DNA of 64,000 bases from JAJDOD01 sp039024895 (GCA_039024895.1 JBCCPJ010000003.1:124001-188000), one strand, 5' to 3'. Positions 1 through 8,985 are shown, counted from the first letter of the stretch. The notes: generated by a model not told the origin, from the sequence alone. Translations and numbers: made by a program.

Positions 1-973
1 GGCCAGTGTTGAGCGCGTCGCCGTAACTATCGAGTGCGCTATCGATGGAACCTGCGTCCACGAACACGTCTGCCACGCCCTTCATAAAGGGTTCGGCATT
101 GCCACCGAGCCAAGCGGCCGACAACTGATCTTCGATCGACGGGAAGGTCATCGTACCGATTGCACCCCGTGCGGCTTCCATGTCCATGCCGGACTGTTCC
201 GCGATCACGGCGAGCATTTCGTCGCTCTTGCTGGCGTTCCATTCGGCATTGGCTTCAGCGGTAACGGCGAGGAACTTGGCAACCACATCACCGTTCTCTG
301 CGACATAGTCGGCAGGTGCAGAAGTCACGTCAAAGACGAGGATACCGATTTCCTGCTTTTCTTCTCCCGATAGAAGGATATTGCCATATTCCTGCATGGA
401 GCTGTAGCCGCCGCCATACCCGCAGGCAAAGTCGACACCCTTCTGGCCAAGTGCGTTTGCGCCCTCTGGCGGTGGCATGTCAACGATCGATAGGCTGTCA
501 AGCGCCACACCGAAGTGGTTCATATGCCGGATGAAGCTATAATGAGCAGCGGTGCCGAGCGGCACAGCCACTTTCTTGCCAGCCAATTCACCAGCCGAAT
601 CCTTGTCGATCTCCAAATCGCTATGCACGACACAGCCCTGGTTATCAGCGTAAGATACCGCCACGTCGAGAAGCTGGAGGTCTTGCCCGCCGGATGTCGC
701 AACCACGAATGGCGGCAGACCTTGGGATACGGCGATTTGTACGTCGCCCGACGCCATCGCGGCGCTCATGGCTGTACCGGTTTCGAAAGAGACCCAGTTG
801 ACCTTCATGCCCAACGCTTCGTCATAGGCGCCGGACGCTTTCGCGGCCAGGAATGGCATGGGCCATTCGAGGAAGTAGGCGACGGTGATCTCACCATGGC
901 CACCGGCAAAGGCGCTGGAAGCGGAAACGGCCGTCATCGCGCCAGCGACCAGACCGAGTGTGAACTTTTTCAT
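1..973 (-). CDS. TauA-like ABC transporter substrate-binding protein (3' end outside window)
   Basis: Periplasmic binding protein of an ABC importer of the nitrate/sulfonate/taurine (NitT/TauT) class. About 324 codons are visible from the ATG at 973; the reading frame is still open at base 1, so the C-terminus is missing. The N-terminus MKKFTLGLVAG...SSAFAGG is a Sec signal peptide with an AxA cleavage site near residue 23. The mature part begins ITVAYFLEWPMP and contains the lobe pattern GDVQIAVSQGLPPFVVA and the segment KKVAVPLGTAAHYSF, which match E. coli TauA in order. The permease and ATPase genes presumably lie to the left of the window. The substrate cannot be read from sequence; taurine, another sulfonate or an amine are all possible. 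A palindrome 44 bases upstream is a candidate operator for the neighbouring IclR regulator. Confidence 0.85.
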   Translation of the reverse strand, partial: MKKFTLGLVAGAMTAVSASSAFAGGHGEITVAYFLEWPMPFLAAKASGAYDEALGMKVNWVSFETGTAMSAAMASGDVQIAVSQGLPPFVVATSGGQDLQLLDVAVSYADNQGCVVHSDLEIDKDSAGELAGKKVAVPLGTAAHYSFIRHMNHFGVALDSLSIVDMPPPEGANALGQKGVDFACGYGGGYSSMQEYGNILLSGEEKQEIGILVFDVTSAPADYVAENGDVVAKFLAVTAEANAEWNASKSDEMLAVIAEQSGMDMEAARGAIGTMTFPSIEDQLSAAWLGGNAEPFMKGVADVFVDAGSIDSALDSYGDALNTG

Positions 974-1016
974 GCTGTTCTCCCTGAACAATATTTTTAT
1001 GCGCGGGCAGCGTTCA

Positions 1017-1033
1017 GTTTTGTATTACGAAAC
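1017..1033. promoter_or_regulatory. Candidate IclR operator upstream of the TauA-like gene
   Basis: The 17-base stretch GTTTTGTATTACGAAAC is a near-perfect palindrome (8-base arms round one central T, 7 of 8 pairs matching). It lies 44 bases upstream of the start codon at 973, a usual place for an operator. The half-site AATACAAAAC recurs at 2083-2092 in the iclR/oxidoreductase intergenic region. Assignment to the IclR protein is inference. Confidence 0.4.
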
Positions 1034-1179
1034 CAGCATTCCGCGTTTTGAGAGTATGGAGTCACCCAGATACTCGTCAATGTTTTTTACGCAGATCCGC
1101 GCGCCCCGCGCAACACGTTGAAATTCTGCTCAGCCCGTAGGCCAATTCCCCATTGGCACGCCCAAACACGCCTCAAAAA

Positions 1180-1983
1180 CTAAGCGCAGGCACTCGCCGG
1201 GTCGAAATCGCTCAGCGTTTTGATGTCCGGGGGCACGCCACCGATCATCTCGGTCACGTGGGCAGCGGATGCCTTCAAGGTGTCGCTCCAGCCCATAAAG
1301 TCTTCGATGGAATGGCGCGGATAAGCAGACCAAATGTTCAGAACGGCAATTGGTTCAGCAAGATAGTTGAAGACCGGCGCGGAAATACCCAGAAAATGAT
1401 CGTGCTCCTCCCGGTCATTCCAACCGAACCCAAGCTCGCGAACTTCACGCAACTGATCGGTAAAGGCGTCGAGGCTCGTAATGGTGCGGGCCGTGTGACG
1501 CCGGAACTCATACCCGTTGAGCATGGCAGCTGCGACCCTGTCCGGTATGAACGCCATCAAGGCCTTGCCGGAGGCCGAGCAATGGATCGGGTCCCGCATG
1601 CCAGGGCGCTGAACACCCCCCATGGAGCGGGGTGATTCGAGAATACGCAGGTAAATGACATCGTGCCCGCCCGGCACGCCGATGGTCACATTCACATCGA
1701 AGCGCTCGTAGAGCTGCACCATTTCGTCAAGGGCAATCGCCTGAATGTCATAGCCCTTGTAGGCACTTCGAACGAAGTCAAACACGCGCGATCCCAAAAG
1801 ATACACCCGTCGGTTACCCTCGTGCCGAAGCATCCGCTCTTCGACCGCAATAGCGAGCAGCCGGTGGATGGTGCTCTTGTTCATGCCCGTCTTTTCGACG
1901 ATCTCCGAAAAGCTCAACGGCTTCGGCGCGTCGCTGACGACGGAAATAACAGCAAGCAGTTTGTGAACAATCGAGCTTTGCAT
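1180..1983 (-). CDS. IclR-family transcriptional regulator
   Basis: 267-residue DNA-binding regulator with the usual IclR size and layout: an N-terminal winged helix-turn-helix at about residues 8-70 (SIVHKLLAVISVV...MNKSTIHRLLAIA) followed by a C-terminal effector-binding domain (SASGKALMAFIP at about 150). It lies between the TauA-like importer gene and a divergent FAD oxidoreductase, so it most likely controls uptake and oxidation of one small substrate. The pair of related AATACAAAAC sites on either side of it supports this. The effector is unknown. The start at 1983 places the HTH at the usual distance from the N-terminus. Confidence 0.92.
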   Translation of the reverse strand: MQSSIVHKLLAVISVVSDAPKPLSFSEIVEKTGMNKSTIHRLLAIAVEERMLRHEGNRRVYLLGSRVFDFVRSAYKGYDIQAIALDEMVQLYERFDVNVTIGVPGGHDVIYLRILESPRSMGGVQRPGMRDPIHCSASGKALMAFIPDRVAAAMLNGYEFRRHTARTITSLDAFTDQLREVRELGFGWNDREEHDHFLGISAPVFNYLAEPIAVLNIWSAYPRHSIEDFMGWSDTLKASAAHVTEMIGGVPPDIKTLSDFDPASACA

Positions 1984-2082
1984 CAGTCAGGATCCGGCAG
2001 GAGTACGTGTCGCGTCTCGGGCAAACATCGCCACCCGAACAACGAGACCATTTATCCGACCGAATTGAAACTGAATTCTCAC

Positions 2083-2092
2083 AATACAAAAC
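2083..2092. promoter_or_regulatory. Second copy of the AATACAAAAC half-site
   Basis: The 10-mer AATACAAAAC occurs here, about 100 bases upstream of both the iclR start (1983) and the FAD oxidoreductase start (2199), and also inside the palindrome at 1017-1033. The other half of the palindrome is poorly kept here (about 4 of 8 positions). It is a candidate weak operator and could be chance. Confidence 0.25.
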
Positions 2093-2198
2093 AAGCAAAG
2101 TCTCACCGCGTCGTTCTTAGACGCGGGGGCCATTGACCATTGGCGCCTTAACGGTCGAAACTTGAGATCGCAGATTTAGAACCGAGCGAACGCGTGGC

Positions 2199-3491
2199 AT
2201 GACCGTCAAAGAAGAGATCCACTGGCAAAGAACGGCGACCCCGGCGCTCGCCCTGTCGCCGCTTGCAAGTCCGTTGAAAACGGATGTGCTCATCGTCGGT
2301 GGCGGCCTCACCGGGTGCCGCACAGCGCTCGGCTTGGCCGAGAACGGCGTCTCCGTCACCCTTGTTGACGCCAAGGAAATCGGCTGGGGCGCGTCGGGCC
2401 GTAGCGGTGGGCAGTGCAACCCCATGTGGCGCAAGACACCGGATCAACTCAAAGCGCTCATTGGTCCGCACTATGGCGAGACGCTCATTCGCACGACGCT
2501 CACCGCGGCCCATGATCTGTTTTCTGATATCGCAACTTACGGGATCGATTGCGACGCGGTACAAGCCGGATGGGTCCAAGCCGCCCATACCAAGACCGCC
2601 GTCACGGCCATGCGCGCCCTCGGGAAGGCCTGGATAGCCGAAGGGGCTGACATCGTGGAATGCGAAGGCGACGCGGTCGAGGCGGCTTCCGGCTCACCGG
2701 CCTACCGTTGGGCCTTGCGCCACAGCGCCGGGGGGCATGTGCACCCGCTCTCCCTGACGCGCGGCTATGCCAGGGCCGCTGAGGCGCGGGGCGCACGACT
2801 GTTCAAAGGAACGCCCGTTACAGCGCTCACCCGAGAAAACGGCGTTTGGCAGGCCACGACGCCCGGCGGCATCATTACAGCTGACAAGGTCGTCCTCACC
2901 ACCAATGCCTATACGAGCGATCTTTGGCCGGGCCTCCGTCAGACGTTCTATCCGCTGGTCAGCAACTGCCTCGCCACAGCGCCGATGACCGAAGACCAGG
3001 CCAAGACCGTTCTTCCGAACTCCGTCACCCTCTCCGATTCGCGGCTCGCCATCTACTACGCCCGCCGTGACCGTGATGACCGGCTCATTTTCGGCTGTGT
3101 GGGCAGCGATGACCGGGTCGATACGCTTGGCGGCTTTCAACGCCTGAAAGCTGGGCTGCGCACCGTCTTCCCGCAATTGGCGGCGCACCCGGTGGAGCGA
3201 AAATGGGGGGGCCGCATCGCGGTGACACCGGAAATGATGCCCCATCTCCACGAACCGGCCCCCGGTCTTGTTGCGGGTCTCGGGTTCAGCGGGCGGGGGA
3301 TCGCCATGACCTCCGTCATGGGGCGGGCGCTCGCGGCCAAACTGCTGGGCACGCCCGATGCAGAGCTGCCATTCCCCGTATCCCCCGTCAAACCGCTGAG
3401 GTTCCACGGGGTCGCGCGCCGGTTGATCCCCGTCGCCGCACCGGCCATGAGCGCCAAAGACCGGTTCGACACATTGACCAACGGCGCATGA
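2199..3491 (+). CDS. FAD-dependent amine oxidase-like oxidoreductase (DAO family)
   Basis: 430-residue flavoprotein of the D-amino-acid-oxidase superfamily, most like gamma-glutamylputrescine oxidase (PuuB) and related amine oxidases. The FAD-binding Rossmann motif is at about residues 28-45 (DVLIVGGGLTGCRTALGLAE), followed by the flavin-contact segment IGWGASGRSGGQCNP at about 60-75. The C-terminal flavin motif is GLVAGLGFSGRGIAMTSVMG at about 362-381. It is divergent from iclR and probably oxidises the amine or amino acid brought in by the TauA-like system; the exact substrate is not deducible. A Gly/Ala-rich extension after about residue 400 resembles nothing I know. An alternative is a taurine-dehydrogenase-like role, but no TauX-type small subunit is adjacent. 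Confidence 0.85.
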   Translation: MTVKEEIHWQRTATPALALSPLASPLKTDVLIVGGGLTGCRTALGLAENGVSVTLVDAKEIGWGASGRSGGQCNPMWRKTPDQLKALIGPHYGETLIRTTLTAAHDLFSDIATYGIDCDAVQAGWVQAAHTKTAVTAMRALGKAWIAEGADIVECEGDAVEAASGSPAYRWALRHSAGGHVHPLSLTRGYARAAEARGARLFKGTPVTALTRENGVWQATTPGGIITADKVVLTTNAYTSDLWPGLRQTFYPLVSNCLATAPMTEDQAKTVLPNSVTLSDSRLAIYYARRDRDDRLIFGCVGSDDRVDTLGGFQRLKAGLRTVFPQLAAHPVERKWGGRIAVTPEMMPHLHEPAPGLVAGLGFSGRGIAMTSVMGRALAAKLLGTPDAELPFPVSPVKPLRFHGVARRLIPVAAPAMSAKDRFDTLTNGA

Positions 3492-3522
3492 CACCCGCCC
3501 CGAAACTTGCCGAGCCAAGCCC

Positions 3523-3741
3523 ATGAAACACACGCCGCCGCTTTTGTCCCTTTCGACCGCATCGCTCGACGTTTTCCTCGCGCTTTTGCCATGCGACCGC
3601 ATTACCCGGACGGATAACCGGATCACCATCCACGCCGATGCGGGCGATGCCGTCTGGCACCGTCGGCGCGATCGCTGGGTCACCACCGCCCCCGGCGATG
3701 ACACCGCCCGCCGCTTTGGTCCCCAAGGCTTGCTTCAGTGA
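3523..3741 (+). CDS. Small hypothetical protein, doubtful
   Basis: A 72-codon frame starting 31 bases after the FAD oxidoreductase stop on the same strand. The product (MKHTPPLLSLSTASLDVFLALL...) has no recognisable domain, no signal peptide and no membrane segment. There is no convincing Shine-Dalgarno before the ATG. Its codon third positions are GC-rich like real genes here, but a longer frame on the opposite strand covers the same DNA, so it may be noncoding. If real it would be co-transcribed with the oxidoreductase. Confidence 0.35.
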   Translation: MKHTPPLLSLSTASLDVFLALLPCDRITRTDNRITIHADAGDAVWHRRRDRWVTTAPGDDTARRFGPQGLLQ

Positions 3742-3810
3742 ACAGCAAAACAAAAGCTGAATAGCCGGGCATCGACGCCCGTGGCCCCATAAACAGGTCC
3801 GTGCCGTCGC

Positions 3811-4779
3811 TCAAACTGCGGGGACCCCTCCGTTCAATACTGTGGCGAACCAGTCCCGGTCGATGTTCCCGCCGCAGAGGATAACGGCCACCTCACGACC
3901 GGGCATCGCCTCGGCCTCCTGCATCAGCCCCGCCAAGGGCGCAGCCCCGGCACCTTCCGCAAGGTTATGCGTGTCGCTGAAATAAACGCGGATCGCCTCT
4001 GCAATGGCATCGTCGCTGACGGCGAGAATCCGTTCAGCCCCCGCGGCATAAATATCGAATGCGGCCCGCTGAGGGACGCGCGTGGCAATCCCATCGGCGA
4101 ACGTGCGGGCCGTGCTGGTCTCCACCAGATGACCCGCCTCCACCGAGAGCTTTACAGCCTGCGCGTTCTCGCTGACCACGCCCACGATCTTGGCGGGATG
4201 CCGAAGCGCATCGCGCGCCGCAATGCACCCGCAAATGCCGGAACCACAGCCAACGGGCACGTAGAGCGTCTCAATCCCCGGGGCGGCGCTCAGCAGTTCA
4301 TACGCATAGGTCGCCACACCGCGCACGAGTTCAGGGTGAAACGGGGGCACAAAATGCAACCCCTCGGCGGTGGCGACCCGAAGGGCCTCCTCACGCGCCG
4401 CGTCAAAATCCTCCCCGAATTCCACCAACTCCGCCCCGAAAGCAGCCATCGCGGCGTTTTTCTCAACCGAGTTCCCGCGCGGCACATAGACGACCGCGCG
4501 CATACCCGCTGCCCGCGCCGCCATCGCCTGACCCTGCCCGTGATTACCGCGCGTCGCGGTAATGATCCCCGGACAATTGGGAGCGGTCCGTTGCAACCAG
4601 TCCATAAAAGTGAGCGCACCGCGCAGTTTGAAAGAGCCCGTGGATGTGTGGTTTTCATGCTTGACCCAAACCTTGCACCCCAAACGTGCCGCCAGTTGTG
4701 GCCAGGCATATTGCGGTGTTGGCGTCATCTTGGAGGCCACAAAGCCGGCCGCTTTCTCAAGCTCTTCCAAAGAAAACAT
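3811..4779 (-). CDS. PLP-dependent threonine/serine dehydratase family protein
   Basis: 322-residue fold-type II pyridoxal-phosphate enzyme. The Schiff-base lysine is Lys51 in the motif TSTGSFKLRGA, and the glycine-rich phosphate-binding loop is VGCGSGICGC at about residues 177-186. Family members are threonine/serine ammonia-lyases and the ectoine-catabolism dehydratase EutB; this sequence does not separate them. A longer frame reaches 4890, but the ATG at 4779 (MFSLEELEKAAG) fits the family and has an AGGTGAAAGG ribosome site, whereas the extra 37 residues come from a hairpin repeat. It lies downstream of the neuB-type gene on the same strand, but with the repeat between them, so co-transcription is uncertain. 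No regulatory ACT domain is present. Confidence 0.85.
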   Translation of the reverse strand: MFSLEELEKAAGFVASKMTPTPQYAWPQLAARLGCKVWVKHENHTSTGSFKLRGALTFMDWLQRTAPNCPGIITATRGNHGQGQAMAARAAGMRAVVYVPRGNSVEKNAAMAAFGAELVEFGEDFDAAREEALRVATAEGLHFVPPFHPELVRGVATYAYELLSAAPGIETLYVPVGCGSGICGCIAARDALRHPAKIVGVVSENAQAVKLSVEAGHLVETSTARTFADGIATRVPQRAAFDIYAAGAERILAVSDDAIAEAIRVYFSDTHNLAEGAGAAPLAGLMQEAEAMPGREVAVILCGGNIDRDWFATVLNGGVPAV

Positions 4780-4795
4780 GCGGGTGCCTTTCACC

Positions 4796-4843
4796 TGTTC
4801 AAAAATACTCTCGTGGGGGTCCGGGGGAGTGAAACTCCCCCGG
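4796..4843 (-). repeat. Hairpin plus TATTTTT-tail intergenic repeat, copy B
   Basis: On the minus strand this reads as a perfect 10-base stem (CCGGGGGAGT / ACTCCCCCGG, loop TTC; 4821-4843) followed by a C-rich stretch and GAGTATTTTTG. The same architecture, a GC hairpin, then CCCC, then GATATTTTT, is found at 50981-51030. I associate this type of element with Rhodobacterales intergenic regions. It may also end the neuB transcript. Confidence 0.6.
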
Positions 4844-4876
4844 CGGCGCGACGCGCAAAGCGCGGCGCAACCCGAA

Positions 4877-5908
4877 CTAGTCCAAATCACCCCAGGTCAG
4901 TTGCGTGTTCCGCACCACGGCGCGCTTCAGCCTTTTGCCCACGACCTCGTCAAAGTCATAAACCGGTATCTCGCCAGAACCTGGCCGCCGCGCCCAGATA
5001 TCCCCGTCGCCAATCACGTGACCCTCGGGCAGGTCCTTGTCCGCCACGATAGAACCTCGGGCAAAACGATAGACGGCTTCCTCCGGCCCCGTGCGACGCT
5101 TTTCATTGTGCAGCGCCACATGGATTTCCCGGCTCCGATCAATCAGAAACTTGAGCTCCGCCGGATCCATGGAACAGGAGATATCGGGCCCCGCGCGATA
5201 CCGCGTATCCGTAAAGTGCCGCTCCAGGATCGACGCCCCAAGCGCGACAGAGGCCAAGGCCATCTCCGGTCCAATGGAATGGTCGGAGAAGCCTATGATC
5301 GCCTGCGGAAACGCATGCTGCAACTCGGTGACGCCCTTCAGCGACACGATCTCCGGCGGCGAAGGGTAAAGGTTTGTGCATTCGAGGAGCGCATAATCGA
5401 TCCCCGCCGCATCAAGGATGGCGACCGATCGCGCCACGCTGTCAATGGTCTGCATCCCCGTCGACATAATGACCGGTTTCCCCTTGGCGGCGATATGACG
5501 AATGAGCGGCAGGTGATCCGCTTCGCCCGACCCGATCTTGAAGGCAGGCACGTTTTGGTCGTCCAGCCAGTCGGCGGCCGCGCGCGAAAACGGTGTGGAA
5601 ATATAGATCACGCCCAGCTTCTCCGCATGGGATTTGAGCGCGATTTCATCCTCGGGCGAAAGCGCGCAGTCCTCCATCACCTCCCAGATCGACTTGCCCC
5701 CGGCATTCGGCGGCAAGACCTCTTTGGCTTCTTCCGTCATCTCGTCCCAAACGAAGTGGGTCTGATGCTTGACGATTTCCGCGCCCGCGCCCGCAGCAAG
5801 ATCAACCATATGGCGCGCCACATCGAGGTCCCCCCCGTGGTTGATACCAATCTCGGCAATGACGAGGGGCGGATGTTCGGGGCCAATTTTGCGGTCTGCG
5901 ATTTGCAT
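4877..5908 (-). CDS. neuB: N-acetylneuraminate synthase family protein (NeuB/LegI/PseI type)
   Basis: 343-residue sialic-acid synthase family enzyme, which condenses phosphoenolpyruvate with a hexosamine derivative to make a nine-carbon nonulosonic acid. The N-terminal TIM-barrel domain opens IGPEHPPLVIAEIGINHGG (about residues 8-26) and contains STPFSRAAADWL and IGFSDHSIGPEMALASVALG. The C-terminal part (about 285-343, FARGSIVADKDLPEGHVI) is the antifreeze-like SAF domain. The ATG at 5908 is chosen because family members start MxIxxRxIG and a CCCGAGG site precedes it; a longer start at 5950 adds 14 unsupported residues. It is divergent from the waaA-like operon. Whether the product is Neu5Ac, legionaminate, pseudaminate or Kdn cannot be told. 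Confidence 0.9.
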   Translation of the reverse strand: MQIADRKIGPEHPPLVIAEIGINHGGDLDVARHMVDLAAGAGAEIVKHQTHFVWDEMTEEAKEVLPPNAGGKSIWEVMEDCALSPEDEIALKSHAEKLGVIYISTPFSRAAADWLDDQNVPAFKIGSGEADHLPLIRHIAAKGKPVIMSTGMQTIDSVARSVAILDAAGIDYALLECTNLYPSPPEIVSLKGVTELQHAFPQAIIGFSDHSIGPEMALASVALGASILERHFTDTRYRAGPDISCSMDPAELKFLIDRSREIHVALHNEKRRTGPEEAVYRFARGSIVADKDLPEGHVIGDGDIWARRPGSGEIPVYDFDEVVGKRLKRAVVRNTQLTWGDLD

Positions 5909-6074
5909 GGCCTCGGGTTTAGAGATGCGTCGGGACGGAGACAAGGGCATCGGGCTGCGCGTTTTCTGATCGCAGTTGAGAGGGCTTTATCCCCGCTGCA
6001 CCAGCGCCCCACAAGGTACTCTCAAGCCAATGAAAAGGCTTGCGCCGGTGGGTGGAACATGGTCCCTCAGCGCC

Positions 6075-7370
6075 ATGACACTCCCGCGCCTGAAACCTGC
6101 GCCCGGCTTGCGCTATAATTTGTTTCTAAACGCTTACGTCATCTTAATGTTGATCGCAGAGCCCTTGGTCTGGCGGTACTTCCGCAAGCGCGCCAAGGCG
6201 GACCCGGACTATATGGCGCATCCACAGGAACGGCGGGGTGCCGGGCAGACGTTCGACGCCGACCTATGGGTGCATGCCGTGTCCTTAGGCGAATTCACCT
6301 CGGCGGCACCGCTCATTCGGATGGCGCTTGATCAGGGGTTTCGTGTTCTCACAACCCACGCCACTCCCGCCGGGCGCCGCGCAGCAGAAGCGGAATTTGG
6401 CGGCGAACAGGCGTTCTCAACACGTTATATGCCGATAGACAGACCACGCTATTGGCGTCGGTTCTTTTTGAGCGTCGCACCTAAAGCCGCGCTCATAATG
6501 GAGGTCGAGTTCTGGCCCGTGATGATCGAGGAAGCGCGCCGCGCCGGGTGCGTCCTTTGTCTCGCCAACAGCCAGGTGCCGTCGAAGAGCTTCCCACGCG
6601 CACGACGGCTCGCGCGCCTTTTCGGGCATCCTGCCGCCTCCGTTGCCGCCGTCTTCGCCAAGTCCGAACCCATCGCGGCCCGCTTCCGCACCCTGGGCGC
6701 GGACCCGGTGGTGGCTCTCGGCGAAACCCGGTTCGACATCCCGCCGCCAGCAGATCAGATCGCGGCTGGGCAAGCGCTGAAAGGGACCCGCAAGGTATTG
6801 ACGCTCGCCAGCGTCGTGGCAGGGGAGGAGGACACATACCTTGCGATGATCCAAGACCTGTTGGCCGAACCTGACCCACCGCTGGTGATCTGGGTGCCGC
6901 GCGCGCCGGAGCGGTTCGACGATCATGCCCGCCTTTTGGAAGACGCGGGCTTGCGTGTCGCGCGCCGCAGCACCGCTTTCTCTGACGACCTATCTCCCAA
7001 TGAAGACCTGACCGATACACAAATCCTGCTTGGCAATTCACTGGGGGAAATGTTCTTCTACCTCGCACCCGCCGATGCCGTGATCGTGGGCGGCGGGTTT
7101 ACGGAGAAAGGCGCCCATAACGTGATCGAACCCTTGTCGCTCGGCAAACCAGTGATCACCGGGCCGTCCGTCTGGACCATCGAATTCCCTGCGGTCGAAG
7201 CCGAAGCCGCTGGTGTTCTAACCGTCGTGAAGGACCCAACCGCTTTGCCCGACGCCGTGCGCGCGGCACTGGGGGCAAGCAATGCAGCGGAGGCGTTTCA
7301 CGCCGCCCACCAAGGCGCGTCCAGGCGCATTCTGGACGCGATCCTTCCGGTGATGGAGGGGCGGCCATGA
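6075..7370 (+). CDS. WaaA/KdtA-family glycosyltransferase (Kdo or nonulosonate transferase)
   Basis: 431-residue GT30-family enzyme, normally 3-deoxy-D-manno-octulosonate transferase acting on lipid A at the inner membrane. An N-terminal membrane segment is at about residues 12-30. The catalytic Glu sits in WVHAVSLGEFTSA, and the C-terminal donor-site signature is GGGFTEKGAHNVIEPLSLGKPV with the preceding NSLGEMFFYLAPAD. The start is uncertain: ATG at 6075 (MTLPRLKPAPG) gives the usual length, while the open frame reaches back to 5976. It heads a tightly coupled operon (ATGA overlap at 7367) with Gfo/Idh, CMP-sugar synthetase and SDR genes. That context suggests it may transfer the locus's own nonulosonic acid rather than, or as well as, Kdo. 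Confidence 0.88.
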   Translation: MTLPRLKPAPGLRYNLFLNAYVILMLIAEPLVWRYFRKRAKADPDYMAHPQERRGAGQTFDADLWVHAVSLGEFTSAAPLIRMALDQGFRVLTTHATPAGRRAAEAEFGGEQAFSTRYMPIDRPRYWRRFFLSVAPKAALIMEVEFWPVMIEEARRAGCVLCLANSQVPSKSFPRARRLARLFGHPAASVAAVFAKSEPIAARFRTLGADPVVALGETRFDIPPPADQIAAGQALKGTRKVLTLASVVAGEEDTYLAMIQDLLAEPDPPLVIWVPRAPERFDDHARLLEDAGLRVARRSTAFSDDLSPNEDLTDTQILLGNSLGEMFFYLAPADAVIVGGGFTEKGAHNVIEPLSLGKPVITGPSVWTIEFPAVEAEAAGVLTVVKDPTALPDAVRAALGASNAAEAFHAAHQGASRRILDAILPVMEGRP

Positions 7371-8293
7371 GCTATCTCGTCATTGGCGCAGGCTCCATCG
7401 GGCGGCGCCATCAGGCCAATCTCACCGCGCTCGGGGCGAATAGCGAGCTTCTAGGCTGGCGCGGGCTTTCACTCGATACGCTTGATTTGACGGGTGTGAC
7501 CGGCCTTGTCGTTGCGACCGCGACCTCTGTCCGGTTGGAGGTAATCGCCAAGGCCGCCGACGCGGGTATCCCGCTTTACATCGAAAAACCGCTCGTCTTC
7601 CGCGCGGGCGATTTGGCAGAAGTCCAACGGCTGACCGCCCCTGTCGCCGACCGCTCGGTCCTGGGGCTGATGATGCGGTATCACCCGGCGATCCGGGACC
7701 TGCACGCAGACCCGATTGCCGCCTATAATGCCCGCTTCGTGATTGGTCACGACGTGCGCCAATGGCGTGAAAACTGGGTTTTTGCCGACAGTTATGCGGC
7801 AGAGGCGGAGGGTGGCGGCGTTCTACTCGACCTCTGTCACGAGTTGGATATCGCCCATGTGCTTTGCCCCGATCTGCACCTCGACACCGTAGACTGCATC
7901 GGCCATGGGGCCTTCCCCGGCGTCGATTTTGCTACCGAAATCCGCCTCACCGGGCCGGGATGCCTTGCCTCGGTGGCGATGGATTACCTCGCGCCACAGG
8001 GCATGCGCCGTCTGGCGCTGACGGGCCGGGATGACATGGTGGAGATCGACCTTCTGAGTAATACAGGCAGCCGCTGGCGGGCAGGGCACCAGGAGACGCT
8101 GTCCTGGGATCACGATCGCAACGACATGTTCTTGGGATTGATGCGCGATTTCATGGCGCTGGCAGAAGGGCGCGCGCCCTCCGACAATCCGCTCCTGCCC
8201 CGGCTGAGCGACGCATGGGACAGCGCTGCGCTGACGGTGGCGGCTTGGAGCGCCCGCCAGTTTCAGGCCACGCTCACAGGAGACTTCGCATGA
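7367..8293 (+). CDS. Gfo/Idh/MocA-family sugar oxidoreductase
   Basis: 308-residue NAD(P)-dependent oxidoreductase. The N-terminus MSYLVIGAGSIGRRHQANLTALG is the dinucleotide-binding Rossmann motif, and YIEKPLVF at about residues 66-73 is the EKP motif typical of this family. Start overlaps the upstream stop by 4 bases (ATGA), indicating translational coupling with the waaA-like gene; its own stop overlaps the next start the same way. Genes of this family occur in legionaminate and other nonulosonate clusters, where they are thought to modify the sugar or its precursor. The exact reaction here is unknown. Confidence 0.88.
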   Translation: MSYLVIGAGSIGRRHQANLTALGANSELLGWRGLSLDTLDLTGVTGLVVATATSVRLEVIAKAADAGIPLYIEKPLVFRAGDLAEVQRLTAPVADRSVLGLMMRYHPAIRDLHADPIAAYNARFVIGHDVRQWRENWVFADSYAAEAEGGGVLLDLCHELDIAHVLCPDLHLDTVDCIGHGAFPGVDFATEIRLTGPGCLASVAMDYLAPQGMRRLALTGRDDMVEIDLLSNTGSRWRAGHQETLSWDHDRNDMFLGLMRDFMALAEGRAPSDNPLLPRLSDAWDSAALTVAAWSARQFQATLTGDFA

Positions 8294-8985
8294 TCGTCGG
8301 ACATATTGGGGTGCGTCAGGGGTCGAAAGGGGTCGTTGGCAAGAACTTCCGAGACTTTCTCGGCAAGCCGCTTATCGACTGGTCGCTCGACCAACTTCTC
8401 GCCCACCCTCGCGTGGATTATGTGATCGTCAGCACGGACGGGCCCGAGATTTACGACCACGCTGTCGCAAAAGGATGCCTTGAAATGGGCCTTCGTCCGG
8501 CGGAGCTTGCCTCGGACACCGCTGCCAAATGGGACGTCTGGCAACATGCCCTGACCCGGGCCGAGACGCTTGTCGGGCCGGTCACAGCCTTTCTTGACCT
8601 CGATTGCACCTCACCCCTTCGCCTGCCCGAAGATATCGACGGCGCACTGGAAGCGTTTTTTGACAAGCGCCCGGACATGATCATGTCCTGCACCGAGGCG
8701 CGGAAGAACCCCTATTTCAACCTCGTTGAACCGGATCAATCGGGGTATTTGCACGTCTCCAAGCCGCTGCCGGGCGGTGTCGTCGCGCGCCAGCAAGCGC
8801 CTGTAGTCTGGGAACATGCGGCGTCCACCTATGTGGTCGATCCGGCCTACCTGAAACGCGCGCGCGGCCTCTTTCAGGGGCGCGTTCTGCCATATCTGAT
8901 GCCGGTGGATCGCTGCCTCGACATCGATACGGAACTTGATTTCAAGATCGTGGAACATCTCATGAAGGAGCGTCTCGATGGCTGA
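8290..8985 (+). CDS. neuA: Acylneuraminate cytidylyltransferase (CMP-nonulosonate synthetase)
   Basis: 231-residue nucleotidyltransferase that activates a nonulosonic acid as its CMP derivative. The N-terminal signature is GVRQGSKGVVGKNFRDFLGK (about residues 7-26), with the Arg, Ser-Lys and Lys-Asn positions of the family's CTP-binding loop; DLDCTSPLR at about 100 is the metal and substrate segment. The ATG at 8290 lies in an ATGA overlap with the upstream gene, so the 25 residues of open frame before it are not used. With the NeuB-type gene it defines the locus as nonulosonate synthesis and activation. Confidence 0.9.
   Translation: MIVGHIGVRQGSKGVVGKNFRDFLGKPLIDWSLDQLLAHPRVDYVIVSTDGPEIYDHAVAKGCLEMGLRPAELASDTAAKWDVWQHALTRAETLVGPVTAFLDLDCTSPLRLPEDIDGALEAFFDKRPDMIMSCTEARKNPYFNLVEPDQSGYLHVSKPLPGGVVARQQAPVVWEHAASTYVVDPAYLKRARGLFQGRVLPYLMPVDRCLDIDTELDFKIVEHLMKERLDG

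Noticed and set aside
4562..6118. 518-codon open frame on the plus strand, antisense to neuB
   Set aside because: No homology-like motifs, no ribosome site; it is a shadow of a high-GC gene in reverse.
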